Below are positions 1-9,092 of a stretch of DNA of 40,878 nucleotides, in pieces; positions within the stretch are counted from its first letter, which is position 1, and every line of letters starts with the position of its first letter. Source of the stretch: Bacteroidota bacterium. GTDB lineage: Bacteria > Bacteroidota > Bacteroidia > Bacteroidales > UBA5342. Below the pieces are notes generated by a model. The model had not been told where the DNA came from. It saw nothing but the letters and a program-made list of their open reading frames with translations, and searched no databases. Location: positions 1 to 40,878 of the forward strand of contig QKHT01000124.1 in assembly GCA_003249935.1 (NCBI GenBank), in the 5' to 3' direction. The translations under genes were made by a program, and so were the position numbers.

Positions 1-570
<570 letters not shown>

Positions 571-662
571 CTAATTATTGTTTCAATGTACTTAATATCT
601 TGTTTGTTAGCTGTGTTTTTTGGTTGAACCGCTACTACAGCCACCGTACGTTTTTGCCGTTT

Positions 663-698
663 TTGGCTCAACCTTGAGCATTGGCTCAACCTTGAGCA
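663..698. repeat. Two tandem 18-base repeats, each a hairpin
   Basis: TTGGCTCAACCTTGAGCA occurs twice back to back (663-680 and 681-698). Each copy contains the palindrome GCTCAA-CC-TTGAGC. The pair lies just past the stop of the nucleoside-gate gene, in the 206-base gap before the ABC-F gene, so it could act as a weak terminator or a protein-binding site. There is no U-run, so a standard terminator is not well supported. Confidence 0.6.
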
Positions 699-716
699 TT
701 ATGGTTCAGACAAAAA

Positions 717-1637
717 CTAAAGCCGGCCTGCCCGCCACATCAGTACGGCGCGATATAGCCAAACCACTATAAAAGAGAGTAGTAGTCGTGGTGCTGTAAT
801 CCAGATTACCGGCACACCAATGGCAACAAAAAGCAGGGTGTCTTCGAGCAGTGAGTGGGTAATCGCAATATGGTGGTTAAGAATGTCGGCTTCTTGTCGC
901 GAAATGCGTTTTTCTTCGACATATTGAATCATTATGGCCGAACCCCAACTAAGGCCTATTACATTGGCTATAATCCACATAAATGCGGCTTGAACCGGCA
1001 ACCCAAACATCTGTAATATTGGCGATACCAATGTCGAAAGCCATTTGGTAAAGCCATATTCGTCCATTAATTGCTGCAAAATATTGAGCCCGGTTACAAT
1101 GAGTGCTACTTTGAGAATCAACCACAAGGTCGCTTTTAACCAAATGATTAATGTACTTAAAAACGGTACCGACGGCAGGTTAATTGCATTTAATGCATGT
1201 GTTTCGGTTTCGTTAGGTAAAATAAAATTGAGCAAAAATGCGGCGACAAATGCCATGGTTAACCTTAAAACAACCATCCAAATGCCATTCGATCCGGTTT
1301 TTTTCTGAACCGCTGACTCAATAATGAGGTTGTGGGCAATAAGAACCATGATCGCCAAAATCGTGTTTTCGCGCCCGGAGAACCCAATAGATTCCATTAC
1401 CGCAATAGCTGAGTAAATATTAAGTAAAAATCCGGTAATTAATGCAACGGCGGCTTCGCCTCGTAACCCAACCATACGAACCATTGGGTCGGCAAATTGC
1501 GATAGCCATCCAATAACGCCCAGTGCATTAAGAACAAACACTGCAAACGATACCGGTATCATTAGCGATAATAACCACCAAATGGTTTTTACCGATGGCT
1601 TATATGCTTTTTTAATTGTGTCGAACAGCCGTTTCAA
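717..1637 (-). CDS. Nucleoside recognition (Gate) domain membrane protein
   Basis: About 306 residues, very hydrophobic, with two halves that each resemble the Gate/nucleoside-recognition domain found in spore maturation proteins SpmA/SpmB and nucleoside transporters (for example MIPVSFAVFVLNALGVIGW and the later WIIANVIGLSWGSAIM). Several membrane helices are evident. The substrate is unknown. No ATG lies near the expected N-terminus. I chose the TTG at 1637, which gives MKRLFDTIKKAYKPSVK and follows a perfect TATCTTTG element at 1664-1671. A TTG at 1715 would add 26 residues but would place the promoter element inside the gene. The family call is fairly sure; the start is uncertain. Confidence 0.75.
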   Translation of the reverse strand: MKRLFDTIKKAYKPSVKTIWWLLSLMIPVSFAVFVLNALGVIGWLSQFADPMVRMVGLRGEAAVALITGFLLNIYSAIAVMESIGFSGRENTILAIMVLIAHNLIIESAVQKKTGSNGIWMVVLRLTMAFVAAFLLNFILPNETETHALNAINLPSVPFLSTLIIWLKATLWLILKVALIVTGLNILQQLMDEYGFTKWLSTLVSPILQMFGLPVQAAFMWIIANVIGLSWGSAIMIQYVEEKRISRQEADILNHHIAITHSLLEDTLLFVAIGVPVIWITAPRLLLSFIVVWLYRAVLMWRAGRL

Positions 1638-2011
1638 TGCTTTGATTTTTATAATCGCAGGCACAAAGATAAACACGCTGCAATAGCTTTGCGCATTTTG
1701 AAGAGCTTTTTTCAAAGTAAAAGGGTCGACTTGGAGCTATTTCGTGGCATTTAGATGGCTGACCTTGATTTGATGTGGATATACCGTGTTGAGTTGTTGT
1801 AAACTGGTTACAAAAGGGTAAATTTTTGTGATTCCATTTTCTATGAAGTTAAGATATGTAATAGTTCGTTGAACTATTGTAATACATTGATTTTAAGAAC
1901 ATTACATAATGGTGTGAATATTTGTAAAACACTGTATGTGAGCCTCTTAAATTTTGTCGAATGTCGAACGATCTATTGGACATAATGATTTGATTTGTAC
2001 GCTTTTGTCGG
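1638..2011. other. Gene-free stretch with a -7 element and one copy of a dispersed repeat
   Basis: The AT-rich gap between the nucleoside-gate and DUF4294 genes holds the TAnnTTTG element at 1664-1671 (minus strand). It also holds copy A of the ~115-base dispersed repeat at 1859-1974. A perfect palindrome with 8-base arms (AATAGTTC-GTT-GAACTATT) is at 1860-1878. I see no convincing reading frame. Confidence 0.6.
1859..1974 (-). repeat. Dispersed intergenic repeat, copy A
   Basis: Read on the minus strand, this stretch aligns over its whole length with 12196-12310 on the plus strand. Identity by eye is roughly 70 percent, with conserved blocks TTCGAC, GGCTCA and TAAAATCAATGT. One end carries the palindrome AATAGTTC-GTT-GAACTATT. 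Neither copy encodes a plausible protein. Opposite orientations relative to flanking genes suggest a MITE-like element or a non-coding RNA family. Confidence 0.65.
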
Positions 2012-2617
2012 CTAAAGTTGCCCGTGATCGATAAGGATGATAATCTGTTCAATAAACCGGTCTTCATTTTCGGGCGAGTATTCACTTTTGAGGCTTGCAC
2101 CAAACATGCGTGCCATTGTTTGCCAGAAGAATGCCGAAAATGTGCCGCGATACGTTTTAACTAAATCGTACGAAGTGTTTTTGCATTCGCGGTCAATCAA
2201 TTTCATGAGCAAACGGCCTTGAGAAAAGGTAAGCCTCCGGAGTGGTTTTTCGAATTTGTTAAACAGTTGCTTTTCAGTATCCTTTAAAAAGGCTTTTCGT
2301 TTACGTTCTGAAGTAATAAATTTTAGTGTGTCGTTTACCCGGTTCAACTCCCATGCGGCTGCGCGGGCAAAAGGCAAAGTCGCTTTAACATCCCGAACAA
2401 GTTTGTAATATTCCATAAGCTCGCGATCGTTTTTAAATTGAGGTTGTGGAATAACAACAATTTCGGGCAGAATTTTAAAAAGTATTGAATCGAGTCCATA
2501 CTGATGAAACGGGATGTAACGCATGGTATCGGCAGTGGCAAAAGGCCGCCCGAAAACTGATGCACTGCCGGCTAACAGCAGCCAAACCAATATAGTCCGA
2601 AAATTTGTTTTCAACAA
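2012..2617 (-). CDS. DUF4294 domain-containing exported protein
   Basis: 201 residues with an N-terminal signal sequence (FRTILVWLLLAGSASVFG). The remainder matches the Bacteroidota-specific DUF4294 pattern, especially LTFSQGRLLMKLIDRE followed by TSYDLVKTYRGTFSAFFWQ and MARMFG. The domain has no established function; most members are predicted periplasmic proteins. The start is a TTG at 2617, just downstream of a perfect TAGCTTTG promoter element at 2632-2639, so a non-ATG start with a very short leader is likely. An alternative is the adjacent TTG at 2614. The gene stands alone, separated from dsbD by a terminator. Confidence 0.85.
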   Translation of the reverse strand: MLKTNFRTILVWLLLAGSASVFGRPFATADTMRYIPFHQYGLDSILFKILPEIVVIPQPQFKNDRELMEYYKLVRDVKATLPFARAAAWELNRVNDTLKFITSERKRKAFLKDTEKQLFNKFEKPLRRLTFSQGRLLMKLIDRECKNTSYDLVKTYRGTFSAFFWQTMARMFGASLKSEYSPENEDRFIEQIIILIDHGQL

Positions 2618-2653
2618 TGCGTATTTTTGTGCAAAGCTAATTCAAAATGGCAT

Positions 2654-2699
2654 AAAAAAGGCCGTTTCTATCTATAAAAACCTACAGAAACGGCCTTTT
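2654..2699 (-). terminator. Rho-independent terminator of dsbD
   Basis: An inverted repeat with arms AGAAACGGCCTTTT and AAAAGGCCGTTTCT lies 18 bases past the dsbD stop, followed by a T-tract on the minus strand. The stem is flanked by A and T runs, so it could also work weakly on the other strand. Confidence 0.85.
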
Positions 2700-2716
2700 G
2701 TTGTGTTTTATCCAAA

Positions 2717-4798
2717 CTATTTTGTCATCTTCTTTTTGCCGGCATCTAAAAATGATACAAACTCGTCGATGTTGAGGTTATAAGCACGTGGTGCTTCGAG
2801 CAACTCACCATCGGGCGAGAGTAAAACGTAGTAAGGTTGCGAATTTACCTGAAATTTCGAAATCTGAAAATCGGCATATTTCTGTCCAATCGTCTTTTTT
2901 TGTTTTCCATCGACTTTACTTGTTATCCATTCATTTTCAGGTAGTTTTGTTTTATCGTCCACATATAGTGCCACCACTACATAATCTTCGCGCAACCGTT
3001 TTAATACTTGTGGGTCGCTCCATACACGCGATTCCATTTCGCGGCAGTTTACACAACCATGACCGGTGAAGTCGATAAATACCGGTTTGTTTTTTTCTTT
3101 GGCACAAGCCAGGGCTTGTTCATAATCGAAATATCCCTTCAACCCCAATGGCAGATGCAGGTTTTCGCTGTATTTTGGTTTGCTGCATATTTCGTTACTT
3201 TGGTCACTTAGCATAGCTCCATTCGGGGCGTTTTCCTGAATAATACGGTTCAGATCAAAATCCTGCGAAGTAGCCGGAGGTAAATAACCGGACAAGGCTT
3301 TCAGCGGTGCACCAAACATACCCGGTATCATATACATAACAAACGAGAATGTTGTAATTGCTAAAAATAATCTGAAAACTCCAATATGTTTTACTTCACT
3401 ATCGTGCGAAAATTTGAGTTTGCCAAGCAGATAAAAACCCAGCAAAGCAAACACAACGATCCAAATGGCCAGATATATTTCGCGGTCGAGAATACCCCAG
3501 TGATAAGTTTGATCGGCAATACTCAGGAATTTGAGTCCAAGTGCTACTTCGATAAAACCAAGAACCACTTTCACACTGTTGAGCCATCCGCCCGATTTAG
3601 GCATTTTGTTCATTAGCTGCGGAAATAGCGCAAAAACTGTAAACGGTAAGGCAAAGGCGAGCGAAAACCCGAGCATGCCTACAATAGGCGTAATTATTTC
3701 GCCACCCGCCGAGGCAACCAAAATCATGCCCACAATAGGCCCGGTACACGAAAACGACACCAAAACCAGAGTAAATGCCATGAAAAAGATACCCGAAAAG
3801 CCGCCTTTGTCTTCATTGGCCGTCGATTTGTTTACTAACCAACCGGGCATGGTCATTTCGAATGCACCAAAGAACGAGGCCGCAAACACCATAAATACTA
3901 CAAAGAACAACACATTCGGAATCCAGTGTGTACTTAAGAAATTGGCAAAATTTGCGCCAAAAGTTACTGCAAAAAAGGTACCTACCAGGGTGTAAATTCC
4001 AATAATCGAACCGCCATAAAACAACGCATTAATACGTCCTTTAACTATGCTTTTCGAGCCCTTTATAAAGTAGCTCACCGTCATCGGAATCATTGGAAAT
4101 ACACACGGTGTAAAAATGGCCGCCAAACCACTCAAAAACGCTACCCAAAAAAATCCACCCAATGAACGCGGTGTTTTATCTTTGGCCGATTTAATTTCGT
4201 CGGCTTTTGGCTGAACCGGTTTCTCTGTATCCGAATTTGCCACGGCAACAATCGTTTCTTTTACCGTGTCTGTGGTTGGCAGCGGTGTGCTTATTTTTTC
4301 TGGTTGAACCGCGACTACCTCGGCCGAAGGTTTATAACTAAAGGCAAAATCTTCTTCGGAAGGCGGCAAGCAACGCTGATCGTCGCATGTCATAAATTCC
4401 ACAACCCCTTTTATCGAAGCATTTGTTGCATCTGTTATTTCAAATTGTTGCGAAAATGTAACCCCCGATTCAAAATATTCGAGGTTCATGGCAAACGATT
4501 CGTCGTAAACCGATTTTGGCGTTTTATTGGTTTTAATTGAACCAAGCTTTTTTACACCTTTTGTTTCGTTAAAGGTAAATGAAGTGGGTACCGGGCCGTT
4601 TTCAGGGATTCGATTACTATATAAGTGCCATCCATCGTCGATAGTAGCCTTAAAACTTACAGTCACCTTGTCGCCATTTTTTACCGTTACCTTATCTGTG
4701 CTGAATTTCCATTTTACGGGGGTAACAACCTGAGCGAACAGTGCAGTCGAAACCATTAAAAATGCCATTAAAAGCAATGGCAAAGCTGTTTTTTTCAT
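2717..4798 (-). CDS. dsbD: Thiol:disulfide interchange protein DsbD
   Basis: 693 residues in the usual DsbD order. A signal peptide (MKKTALPLLLMAFLMVSTALF) is followed by an N-terminal immunoglobulin-like domain with a cysteine pair (CDDQRC). Next is a multi-helix membrane domain with the two conserved cysteines in FTPCVFPMIP and SFSCTGPIVG. A C-terminal thioredoxin domain carries Cys-Val-Asn-Cys at residues 582-585. The protein moves electrons from cytoplasmic thioredoxin across the inner membrane to periplasmic thiol reductases. All three cysteine pairs are present, so it should be functional. A low-complexity Lys/Glu-rich linker precedes the membrane domain. It is transcribed alone, divergently from the 4948 lipoprotein gene. 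Confidence 0.95.
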   Translation of the reverse strand: MKKTALPLLLMAFLMVSTALFAQVVTPVKWKFSTDKVTVKNGDKVTVSFKATIDDGWHLYSNRIPENGPVPTSFTFNETKGVKKLGSIKTNKTPKSVYDESFAMNLEYFESGVTFSQQFEITDATNASIKGVVEFMTCDDQRCLPPSEEDFAFSYKPSAEVVAVQPEKISTPLPTTDTVKETIVAVANSDTEKPVQPKADEIKSAKDKTPRSLGGFFWVAFLSGLAAIFTPCVFPMIPMTVSYFIKGSKSIVKGRINALFYGGSIIGIYTLVGTFFAVTFGANFANFLSTHWIPNVLFFVVFMVFAASFFGAFEMTMPGWLVNKSTANEDKGGFSGIFFMAFTLVLVSFSCTGPIVGMILVASAGGEIITPIVGMLGFSLAFALPFTVFALFPQLMNKMPKSGGWLNSVKVVLGFIEVALGLKFLSIADQTYHWGILDREIYLAIWIVVFALLGFYLLGKLKFSHDSEVKHIGVFRLFLAITTFSFVMYMIPGMFGAPLKALSGYLPPATSQDFDLNRIIQENAPNGAMLSDQSNEICSKPKYSENLHLPLGLKGYFDYEQALACAKEKNKPVFIDFTGHGCVNCREMESRVWSDPQVLKRLREDYVVVALYVDDKTKLPENEWITSKVDGKQKKTIGQKYADFQISKFQVNSQPYYVLLSPDGELLEAPRAYNLNIDEFVSFLDAGKKKMTK

Positions 4799-4922
4799 TT
4801 TATATTGTATTATGCGTTGCGAAAATAAATTTCAATTCTAAAGAAACACTCAAATATATAAAAAGGTGTATGTGTAAAGTGTTAAATATTCCGAATAATG
4901 CCCGAATGAGTGTGTATACAGC

Positions 4923-4930
4923 TATTTTTG
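4923..4930 (+). promoter_or_regulatory. Promoter -7 element (TATTTTTG) of the 4948 lipoprotein gene
   Basis: Perfect TAnnTTTG, 17 bases upstream of the ATG at 4948. No matching TTG is seen at -33. Confidence 0.5.
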
Positions 4931-4947
4931 TTTAAAATTCTGTAAAA

Positions 4948-5796
4948 ATGAGTCTACAAAAAGTTGCAGTATTAGTTTTTGCGTTTGCATCTTTGTTTAT
5001 ATCCGGATGCAATTCAGGCAAAAAAGGCAATGCCGAAGCCCGGTTGAAAGAAGCCGTTTCGAGCTGGGAATTGAAAGATTATAACCGGGCAAAACTGCTC
5101 ATTGATTCTATCGAAACCACCTGGCCCGACCAGATTTCGGTAATTGCCGAAGGAAAAAAACTGCTTACCCGCATCGAACTGGCCGAACAACTTAAAAGTT
5201 ATGCTTATTTCGATAGTCTTCTTACGCTCCGTCAAGAGGAGTATCAGGCTCTGCTTAAAAACTTTACAATCGAGGAGCCCGAGTTTGCAGGCAAACCTAA
5301 AGCGTTGGTTTATAAACATCTTGTGGTCGAAAAGTCGTATACGCGGGCATATCTCAAAGCCAATTTGTACGAAAATGGCGAGTTTTACCTCGTTTCGCGT
5401 TACACCGGCACTGTACCTTTGCATCATACCGCAGTAACTGTTACTTCGGCCGATGGTTCGGCCACCACCCTGACTGTGCCGGAAAATAGCGCCGACAACT
5501 ACCATTTTTCAGATGGGGGACAAATATGGGAAACGGTGAGTTATCGCAATAATTCGGATAATGGTGTGGCACAGTTTATTCTTACACACAAAAATGAACC
5601 ATTAAAGGTGAGCCTGGTGTCAAAAGGAAATTATGGCATTCTGTTTTCCGAGGCCGATAAAACGGCTATTATCGAAAGCTTTCGTATTGCACAAATTATT
5701 CGTACGCTTAACGAAATTAATACCAATATGGCCAATGCCTACAAACGCAGTGAAGCGCTTAAAAGAACCATCGAAAGCTATAATCAGTCGAAATAG
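4948..5796 (+). CDS. Lipoprotein of unknown function
   Basis: 282 residues. The N-terminus is a lipoprotein signal ending in the lipobox FISGC, so the mature protein starts at Cys21. Residues 25-110 look helical and charged, with a possible TPR-like repeat (LKEAVSSWELKDYNRAKLL). The middle is beta-rich (YENGEFYLVSRYTG), and the C-terminal 60 residues are again helical (IRTLNEINTNMANAYKRSEAL). I do not recognise a named family. A -7 element precedes the ATG. It is divergent from dsbD and stops 80 bases before the tRNA gene. Outer-membrane or periplasmic location is inferred from the lipobox. Confidence 0.8.
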   Translation: MSLQKVAVLVFAFASLFISGCNSGKKGNAEARLKEAVSSWELKDYNRAKLLIDSIETTWPDQISVIAEGKKLLTRIELAEQLKSYAYFDSLLTLRQEEYQALLKNFTIEEPEFAGKPKALVYKHLVVEKSYTRAYLKANLYENGEFYLVSRYTGTVPLHHTAVTVTSADGSATTLTVPENSADNYHFSDGGQIWETVSYRNNSDNGVAQFILTHKNEPLKVSLVSKGNYGILFSEADKTAIIESFRIAQIIRTLNEINTNMANAYKRSEALKRTIESYNQSK

Positions 5797-5827
5797 CAGC
5801 TTTTTTAGGTGAAAGCGCAGACAACTA

Positions 5828-5859
5828 TTTGGAGTCATACAATCAAAATACTATATTTG
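5828..5859 (+). promoter_or_regulatory. Promoter of tRNA-Arg
   Basis: TTTG (5828-5831), 20 bases, then TATATTTG (5852-5859): a full match to the Bacteroidota -33/-7 promoter, ending 17 bases before the tRNA. Confidence 0.85.
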
Positions 5860-5876
5860 CACCGCTTTTAAGCAAT

Positions 5877-5950
5877 GGTCTGGTAGCTCAGCTGGATAGA
5901 GCAACAGCCTTCTAAGCTGTGGGTCGCGCGTTCGAATCGCGCCCGGATCA
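5877..5950 (+). tRNA. tRNA-Arg, anticodon TCT
   Basis: The cloverleaf folds completely. The acceptor stem GGTCTGG pairs with CCGGATC (two G-U pairs). The D stem is GCTC/GAGC, the anticodon stem ACAGC/GCTGT has loop CTTCTAA, and the T stem is GCGCG/CGCGC around TTCGAAT. The discriminator base is A and the CCA end is not encoded. The TCT anticodon reads AGA and AGG arginine codons. It has its own promoter and terminator, so it forms a single-gene transcription unit. Confidence 0.97.
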
Positions 5951-5951
5951 C

Positions 5952-5988
5952 AAAAACGCTGTAACATCATTTGTTATAGCGTTTTTTT
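5952..5988 (+). terminator. Terminator of tRNA-Arg
   Basis: AAAAACGCTGTAACA pairs with TGTTATAGCGTTTTT and is followed by a T-run, starting two bases after the tRNA. The A/T flanks make it usable for the convergent ruvC gene as well. Confidence 0.9.
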
Positions 5989-5995
5989 GTTGAAC

Positions 5996-6553
5996 CTATT
6001 TTGCCCGCTTGGGATTTTGGTTTATAAAGTCCTTCCAACTTTTAAAAGTTTTACTTTCGGGTGTGGTATGGCGTGTTTGAAAGTAATGACACAACGCAGC
6101 AGCCAGTCCGTCGGTGGCATCGAGTTTTTGTGGTAAGTCCGTTAAGTTAAGGTATTTGGTGAGCATAAATGCCACCTGTTCTTTCGATGCCGAACCACTT
6201 CCGGTAATAGACATTTTAATTTTCAAAGGAGCGTATTCGGTAATTGGCAAATTTGCAGCTAAACCGGCTGCAATTGCTGTACCCTGAGCCCGCCCCAGTT
6301 TAAGCATACTTTGTACATTTTTTCCAAAAAAAGGGGCTTCAATAGCCATCTCGTCCGGTTTGTATTGGGTTATCAAGCCGGCTACACGATCGTAAATTTG
6401 TTTTAGCCGAGTAAAGTGGTCGTCAAATTTTTTTAACTCCAGTATGCCCAATATCACACATTTTGGTTCATTATTCACCACTTCAATAATGCCATATCCC
6501 ATTACAGTGGTGCCCGGGTCAATACCTAATATTGTTCTGTTTTTAGGTGTCAA
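5996..6553 (-). CDS. ruvC: Holliday junction resolvase RuvC
   Basis: 185 residues. RuvC cuts four-way junctions in recombinational repair with RuvA and RuvB. The four acidic catalytic residues are visible: Asp12 (LGIDPGT), Glu72 (AIEAPFF), and Asp145 and Asp148 ([14 protein letters not shown]). Length is normal for the family, with a basic C-terminal tail. The start is a TTG whose last two bases overlap the TGA of the upstream DUF4286 gene (TTGA), which implies translational coupling. ruvA and ruvB are not in the window. Confidence 0.96.
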   Translation of the reverse strand: MTPKNRTILGIDPGTTVMGYGIIEVVNNEPKCVILGILELKKFDDHFTRLKQIYDRVAGLITQYKPDEMAIEAPFFGKNVQSMLKLGRAQGTAIAAGLAANLPITEYAPLKIKMSITGSGSASKEQVAFMLTKYLNLTDLPQKLDATDGLAAALCHYFQTRHTTPESKTFKSWKDFINQNPKRAK

Positions 6554-6858
6554 AGTGGTATCTCTTTTAAAATGGTTACAAAATGCAGCAATGGCTCCGG
6601 ATAATCCTTTTGCATTTTACTTATGGCCTGTTCTATGGTTTTAGTGGTTAGATTTTGTGCCGTTTGCGGACTTTCGGCCAGAAATTGCAAACAGTACGAT
6701 GCGCCTTCGGGGTCGGTTTGCGTTAAAACCCTCTGAAAACGGTATCCTGATATTTTTTCGGTACCGGTACATGCCGGAATAAATAGATGCAGTATTAATT
6801 CTCGCCACTTTTCGTAATGGTTGTGTGGTACCTGAAATGTAATATTAACGATAAACAT
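6550..6858 (-). CDS. DUF4286 family protein
   Basis: 102 residues from the ATG at 6858 ([13 protein letters not shown]). A longer in-frame extension to 6948 exists but begins with sequence unlike the family, and DUF4286 proteins typically start with this beta strand. The sequence fits the small ferredoxin-like alpha/beta fold expected of DUF4286, with the characteristic strand YCLQFLAES and a C-terminal [11 protein letters not shown]. Function is unknown. It overlaps ruvC by the TTGA junction, so the two are surely co-transcribed. In other Bacteroidota I recall DUF4286 genes also lying next to ruvC, but cannot confirm that here. Confidence 0.85.
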   Translation of the reverse strand: MFIVNITFQVPHNHYEKWRELILHLFIPACTGTEKISGYRFQRVLTQTDPEGASYCLQFLAESPQTAQNLTTKTIEQAISKMQKDYPEPLLHFVTILKEIPL

Positions 6859-6957
6859 CTGTTGTTTTTGTTTTATGTGGTGCGAAGATAACCAAAAAAA
6901 CTCATGTGGCCTGTTGCTTCTTCTATGCCATTGGCGTAATGAGACCAAACTATTTTA

Positions 6958-6965
6958 TATTTTTG
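6958..6965 (+). promoter_or_regulatory. Promoter -7 element (TATTTTTG) of pabB
   Basis: Perfect TAnnTTTG. Transcription would begin near 6972, so the ATG at 6970 would be excluded. This is one reason for choosing the start at 7003. Confidence 0.5.
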
Positions 6966-7002
6966 CGTCATGAATCATGCTTTTTGCCAGTCAATAGACA
7001 AA

Positions 7003-7941
7003 ATGAACGGGTTTGGTTCGATCCATGAACCATTTTTGGTATTAGTCGATTTCGAATGCGAAAAACCAATTGTTTTTTCACTGTCGTCCATCAATGCCGA
7101 ATGGCTCAGATATAACTTTCGTGGGGTTACAAATTTTGTGGCCGAACCACTTTCGAAAAGTTTGGTCTTCGAAAAACAACCGGTATCTTTTCAAAGGTAT
7201 CAAACCGGATTTGATGCGGTTAAACGCGAGCTGAATTATGGCAATACTTTTCTGCTCAATCTTACATTTCCAACACCAATTCGTTGCAATTTGTCGTTGC
7301 AGGAGATGCATCAAATTGGAAGTGCGCCGTACCGACTTTGGTACAAAGACGAGTTTGTGGTTTTTTCGCCCGAATGTTTTGTGCGAATTCGCGATAATAT
7401 TATTTCTACGTTTCCAATGAAAGGTACCGCCGAGTGGGCCGAAGACGAAAAAGATAGCATGCTGGTTCACAGCCAAAAAGAAATGGCCGAACATGCTACG
7501 GTAGTCGATTTATTGCGTAACGATTTAAGCCTTGTGGCATCGAATGTTGTGGTGAAAAAATTCAGATATGCCGAAAAAATTGAAACAAGCCAGAGTGCAC
7601 TCATGCAAATAAGTTCCGAAATTTCAGGCGATTTAAAACCGAATTGGCATGCAAATATCGGATCAATTATCGCAAAAATGTTGCCGGCCGGGTCTGTATC
7701 GGGTGCACCAAAACCTCAAACATGCGATATTATCCGAAAAACAGAAGGCCATAAACGTGGTTGGTATACCGGCATTATGGGATTATACGATGGCCAATCG
7801 TTCGATAGTGCTGTGATGATACGATACATCGAACAATGCAATAATCAATTACAGTTCCGTAGCGGTGGAGGTATTACCCACCTGAGCAATGCCACCGATG
7901 AATATAACGAAATGATTACTAAAGTGTATTTGCCCGGATAG
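7003..7941 (+). CDS. pabB: Aminodeoxychorismate synthase component I
   Basis: 312 residues from the ATG at 7003 (MNGFGSIHEPFLVLVDF). This matches the usual short Bacteroidota PabB N-terminus better than the ATG at 6970. The chorismate-binding fold is recognised by PMKGT in the middle, DLLRNDLS, the signature PAGSVSGAPKP and GWYTGIMG. With a glutamine amidotransferase partner it makes 4-amino-4-deoxychorismate for folate. A general TrpE homologue is excluded mainly by length and the missing N-terminal domain. The 3' end overlaps the convergent glycosyltransferase gene by 23 bases. No pabA or pabC lies adjacent. Confidence 0.9.
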   Translation: MNGFGSIHEPFLVLVDFECEKPIVFSLSSINAEWLRYNFRGVTNFVAEPLSKSLVFEKQPVSFQRYQTGFDAVKRELNYGNTFLLNLTFPTPIRCNLSLQEMHQIGSAPYRLWYKDEFVVFSPECFVRIRDNIISTFPMKGTAEWAEDEKDSMLVHSQKEMAEHATVVDLLRNDLSLVASNVVVKKFRYAEKIETSQSALMQISSEISGDLKPNWHANIGSIIAKMLPAGSVSGAPKPQTCDIIRKTEGHKRGWYTGIMGLYDGQSFDSAVMIRYIEQCNNQLQFRSGGGITHLSNATDEYNEMITKVYLPG

Positions 7942-9088
7942 TGTCGGCTTCAGCACAAAAACCACGGTAATTACTCGATGGACTTCCGGCACAAAAACTC
8001 AGGTCATTGTCGCAAAAAAAGTAGTAATGCCTTGCCTTTGCAAATTTTTCCATGGTCTTTATTTTAAGCGATCCGGGCAATTGGCTGTCGAAAATTATGG
8101 CCGAACCGGATTTAAGCGTCGCAATTGCCTCAATAGGTATGCTTTGGGGTACTGGTAATGAACCAAAAGCCGGGGCCTTTCGTAAGTTTGTTGAAACAAA
8201 ATAGCATGTGTTAAAAACCGGCAGTGTAGTCGTATCGCTCTTGATGAGTGTTTGAAGAGAAAATATTGCACGCAGACGAATCCCTGTTTTAAGAAAGAAC
8301 ATCGCCACGCGTTGCGTCGGAAAATGTTTTTCCGAAAATATTTCCATGGCACGATAAAAGTCTCTAAGGTACTTTATTGTTTTTTTTGAAGTGCTTTCGC
8401 CTTTAAAATGTATGGCTGTTGTCGTTGGTTCATACCATATTTTGTATCCCGATTTAAGTATTCTGTAAGACAAGTCAATATCTTCGCCATACATAAAAAA
8501 TGTTTCGTCCAAAAGTCCCGATTTTTGTAATGCTTCTTTCCGAATCATCATAAAAGCACCAACCAGAATTTCGATTTCTGTCGGGATATTTTTGCTTAAA
8601 TGGCCAAGATAATAGCGTGCAAGTGATTTCGACTCCGGGAATAGGGCCGTGAGCCCGCTGGCTTTGCAAAACGCAGTAAATGGTGTTGGCAGGCCTCGTT
8701 TCGACTCTTGCAGATACCTTCCACTTCCGTCGCAAAGTTTTACACCACATGCGCCAATGGCATTATTATTTTGCATACGATTCAAGACCAATTGCAACGT
8801 ATCTTCCGACAGTATTACATCCGGGTTCAGCAATAGGCAATACTCGCCTTGTGCCATACGTAGAGCCATATTGTTGGCAACAGCGTAGCCGCTGTTTTTT
8901 TTGTTAAAAATAAAATTGTACGAGGTAAATCTCAATAGTGTTTTATTCCAAATTGGTATTGTGGAATTGTTGTCAACAATAAAAACCTCATTAGATAGGC
9001 CCGAAAGTGCATGTTCTACACTTTCGAGGCACAAATGTAAAAATGCCGGTGTGTTATAATTCACTATAACAATCGAAATAACCGGCAT
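7919..9088 (-). CDS. Family 2 glycosyltransferase (GT-A fold, WbbL-like)
   Basis: 389 residues. Residues 1-240 are a GT2 domain: opening strand ISIVIVNYNT, the nucleotide-binding VDNNS, NKKNSGYAVANN, a DxD-like NPD at 88-90, and the acceptor-site block FFMYGEDIDLSYR near 200-210. This resembles rhamnosyltransferase-type enzymes that build surface polysaccharides from nucleotide sugars at the inner membrane. The C-terminal ~120 residues (after about 270) are not typical; a serine/glycine-rich stretch reads like an extra small domain. The sugar specificity cannot be told. It is followed upstream at 4 bases by the HAD gene, so they probably share a transcript. Confidence 0.88.
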   Translation of the reverse strand: MPVISIVIVNYNTPAFLHLCLESVEHALSGLSNEVFIVDNNSTIPIWNKTLLRFTSYNFIFNKKNSGYAVANNMALRMAQGEYCLLLNPDVILSEDTLQLVLNRMQNNNAIGACGVKLCDGSGRYLQESKRGLPTPFTAFCKASGLTALFPESKSLARYYLGHLSKNIPTEIEILVGAFMMIRKEALQKSGLLDETFFMYGEDIDLSYRILKSGYKIWYEPTTTAIHFKGESTSKKTIKYLRDFYRAMEIFSEKHFPTQRVAMFFLKTGIRLRAIFSLQTLIKSDTTTLPVFNTCYFVSTNLRKAPAFGSLPVPQSIPIEAIATLKSGSAIIFDSQLPGSLKIKTMEKFAKARHYYFFCDNDLSFCAGSPSSNYRGFCAEADTIRANTL

Positions 9089-9092
9089 AAAA

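Noticed and set aside
1637-1715. 26-residue N-terminal extension of the nucleoside-gate protein
   Set aside because: It requires an upstream TTG and spans a perfect -7 element; the shorter start fits the family better, although this is not certain.
3531-3995. 154-residue plus-strand frame inside dsbD
   Set aside because: Antisense to the well-supported DsbD membrane domain; its codon pattern is a mirror of that gene.
622-4310. Similar contexts of the first two nonamers (GGTTGAACCGCTACTAC and GGTTGAACCGCGACTAC) taken as a duplicated gene fragment
   Set aside because: Similarity covers only about 17 bases and the flanks diverge, so no duplication can be claimed.
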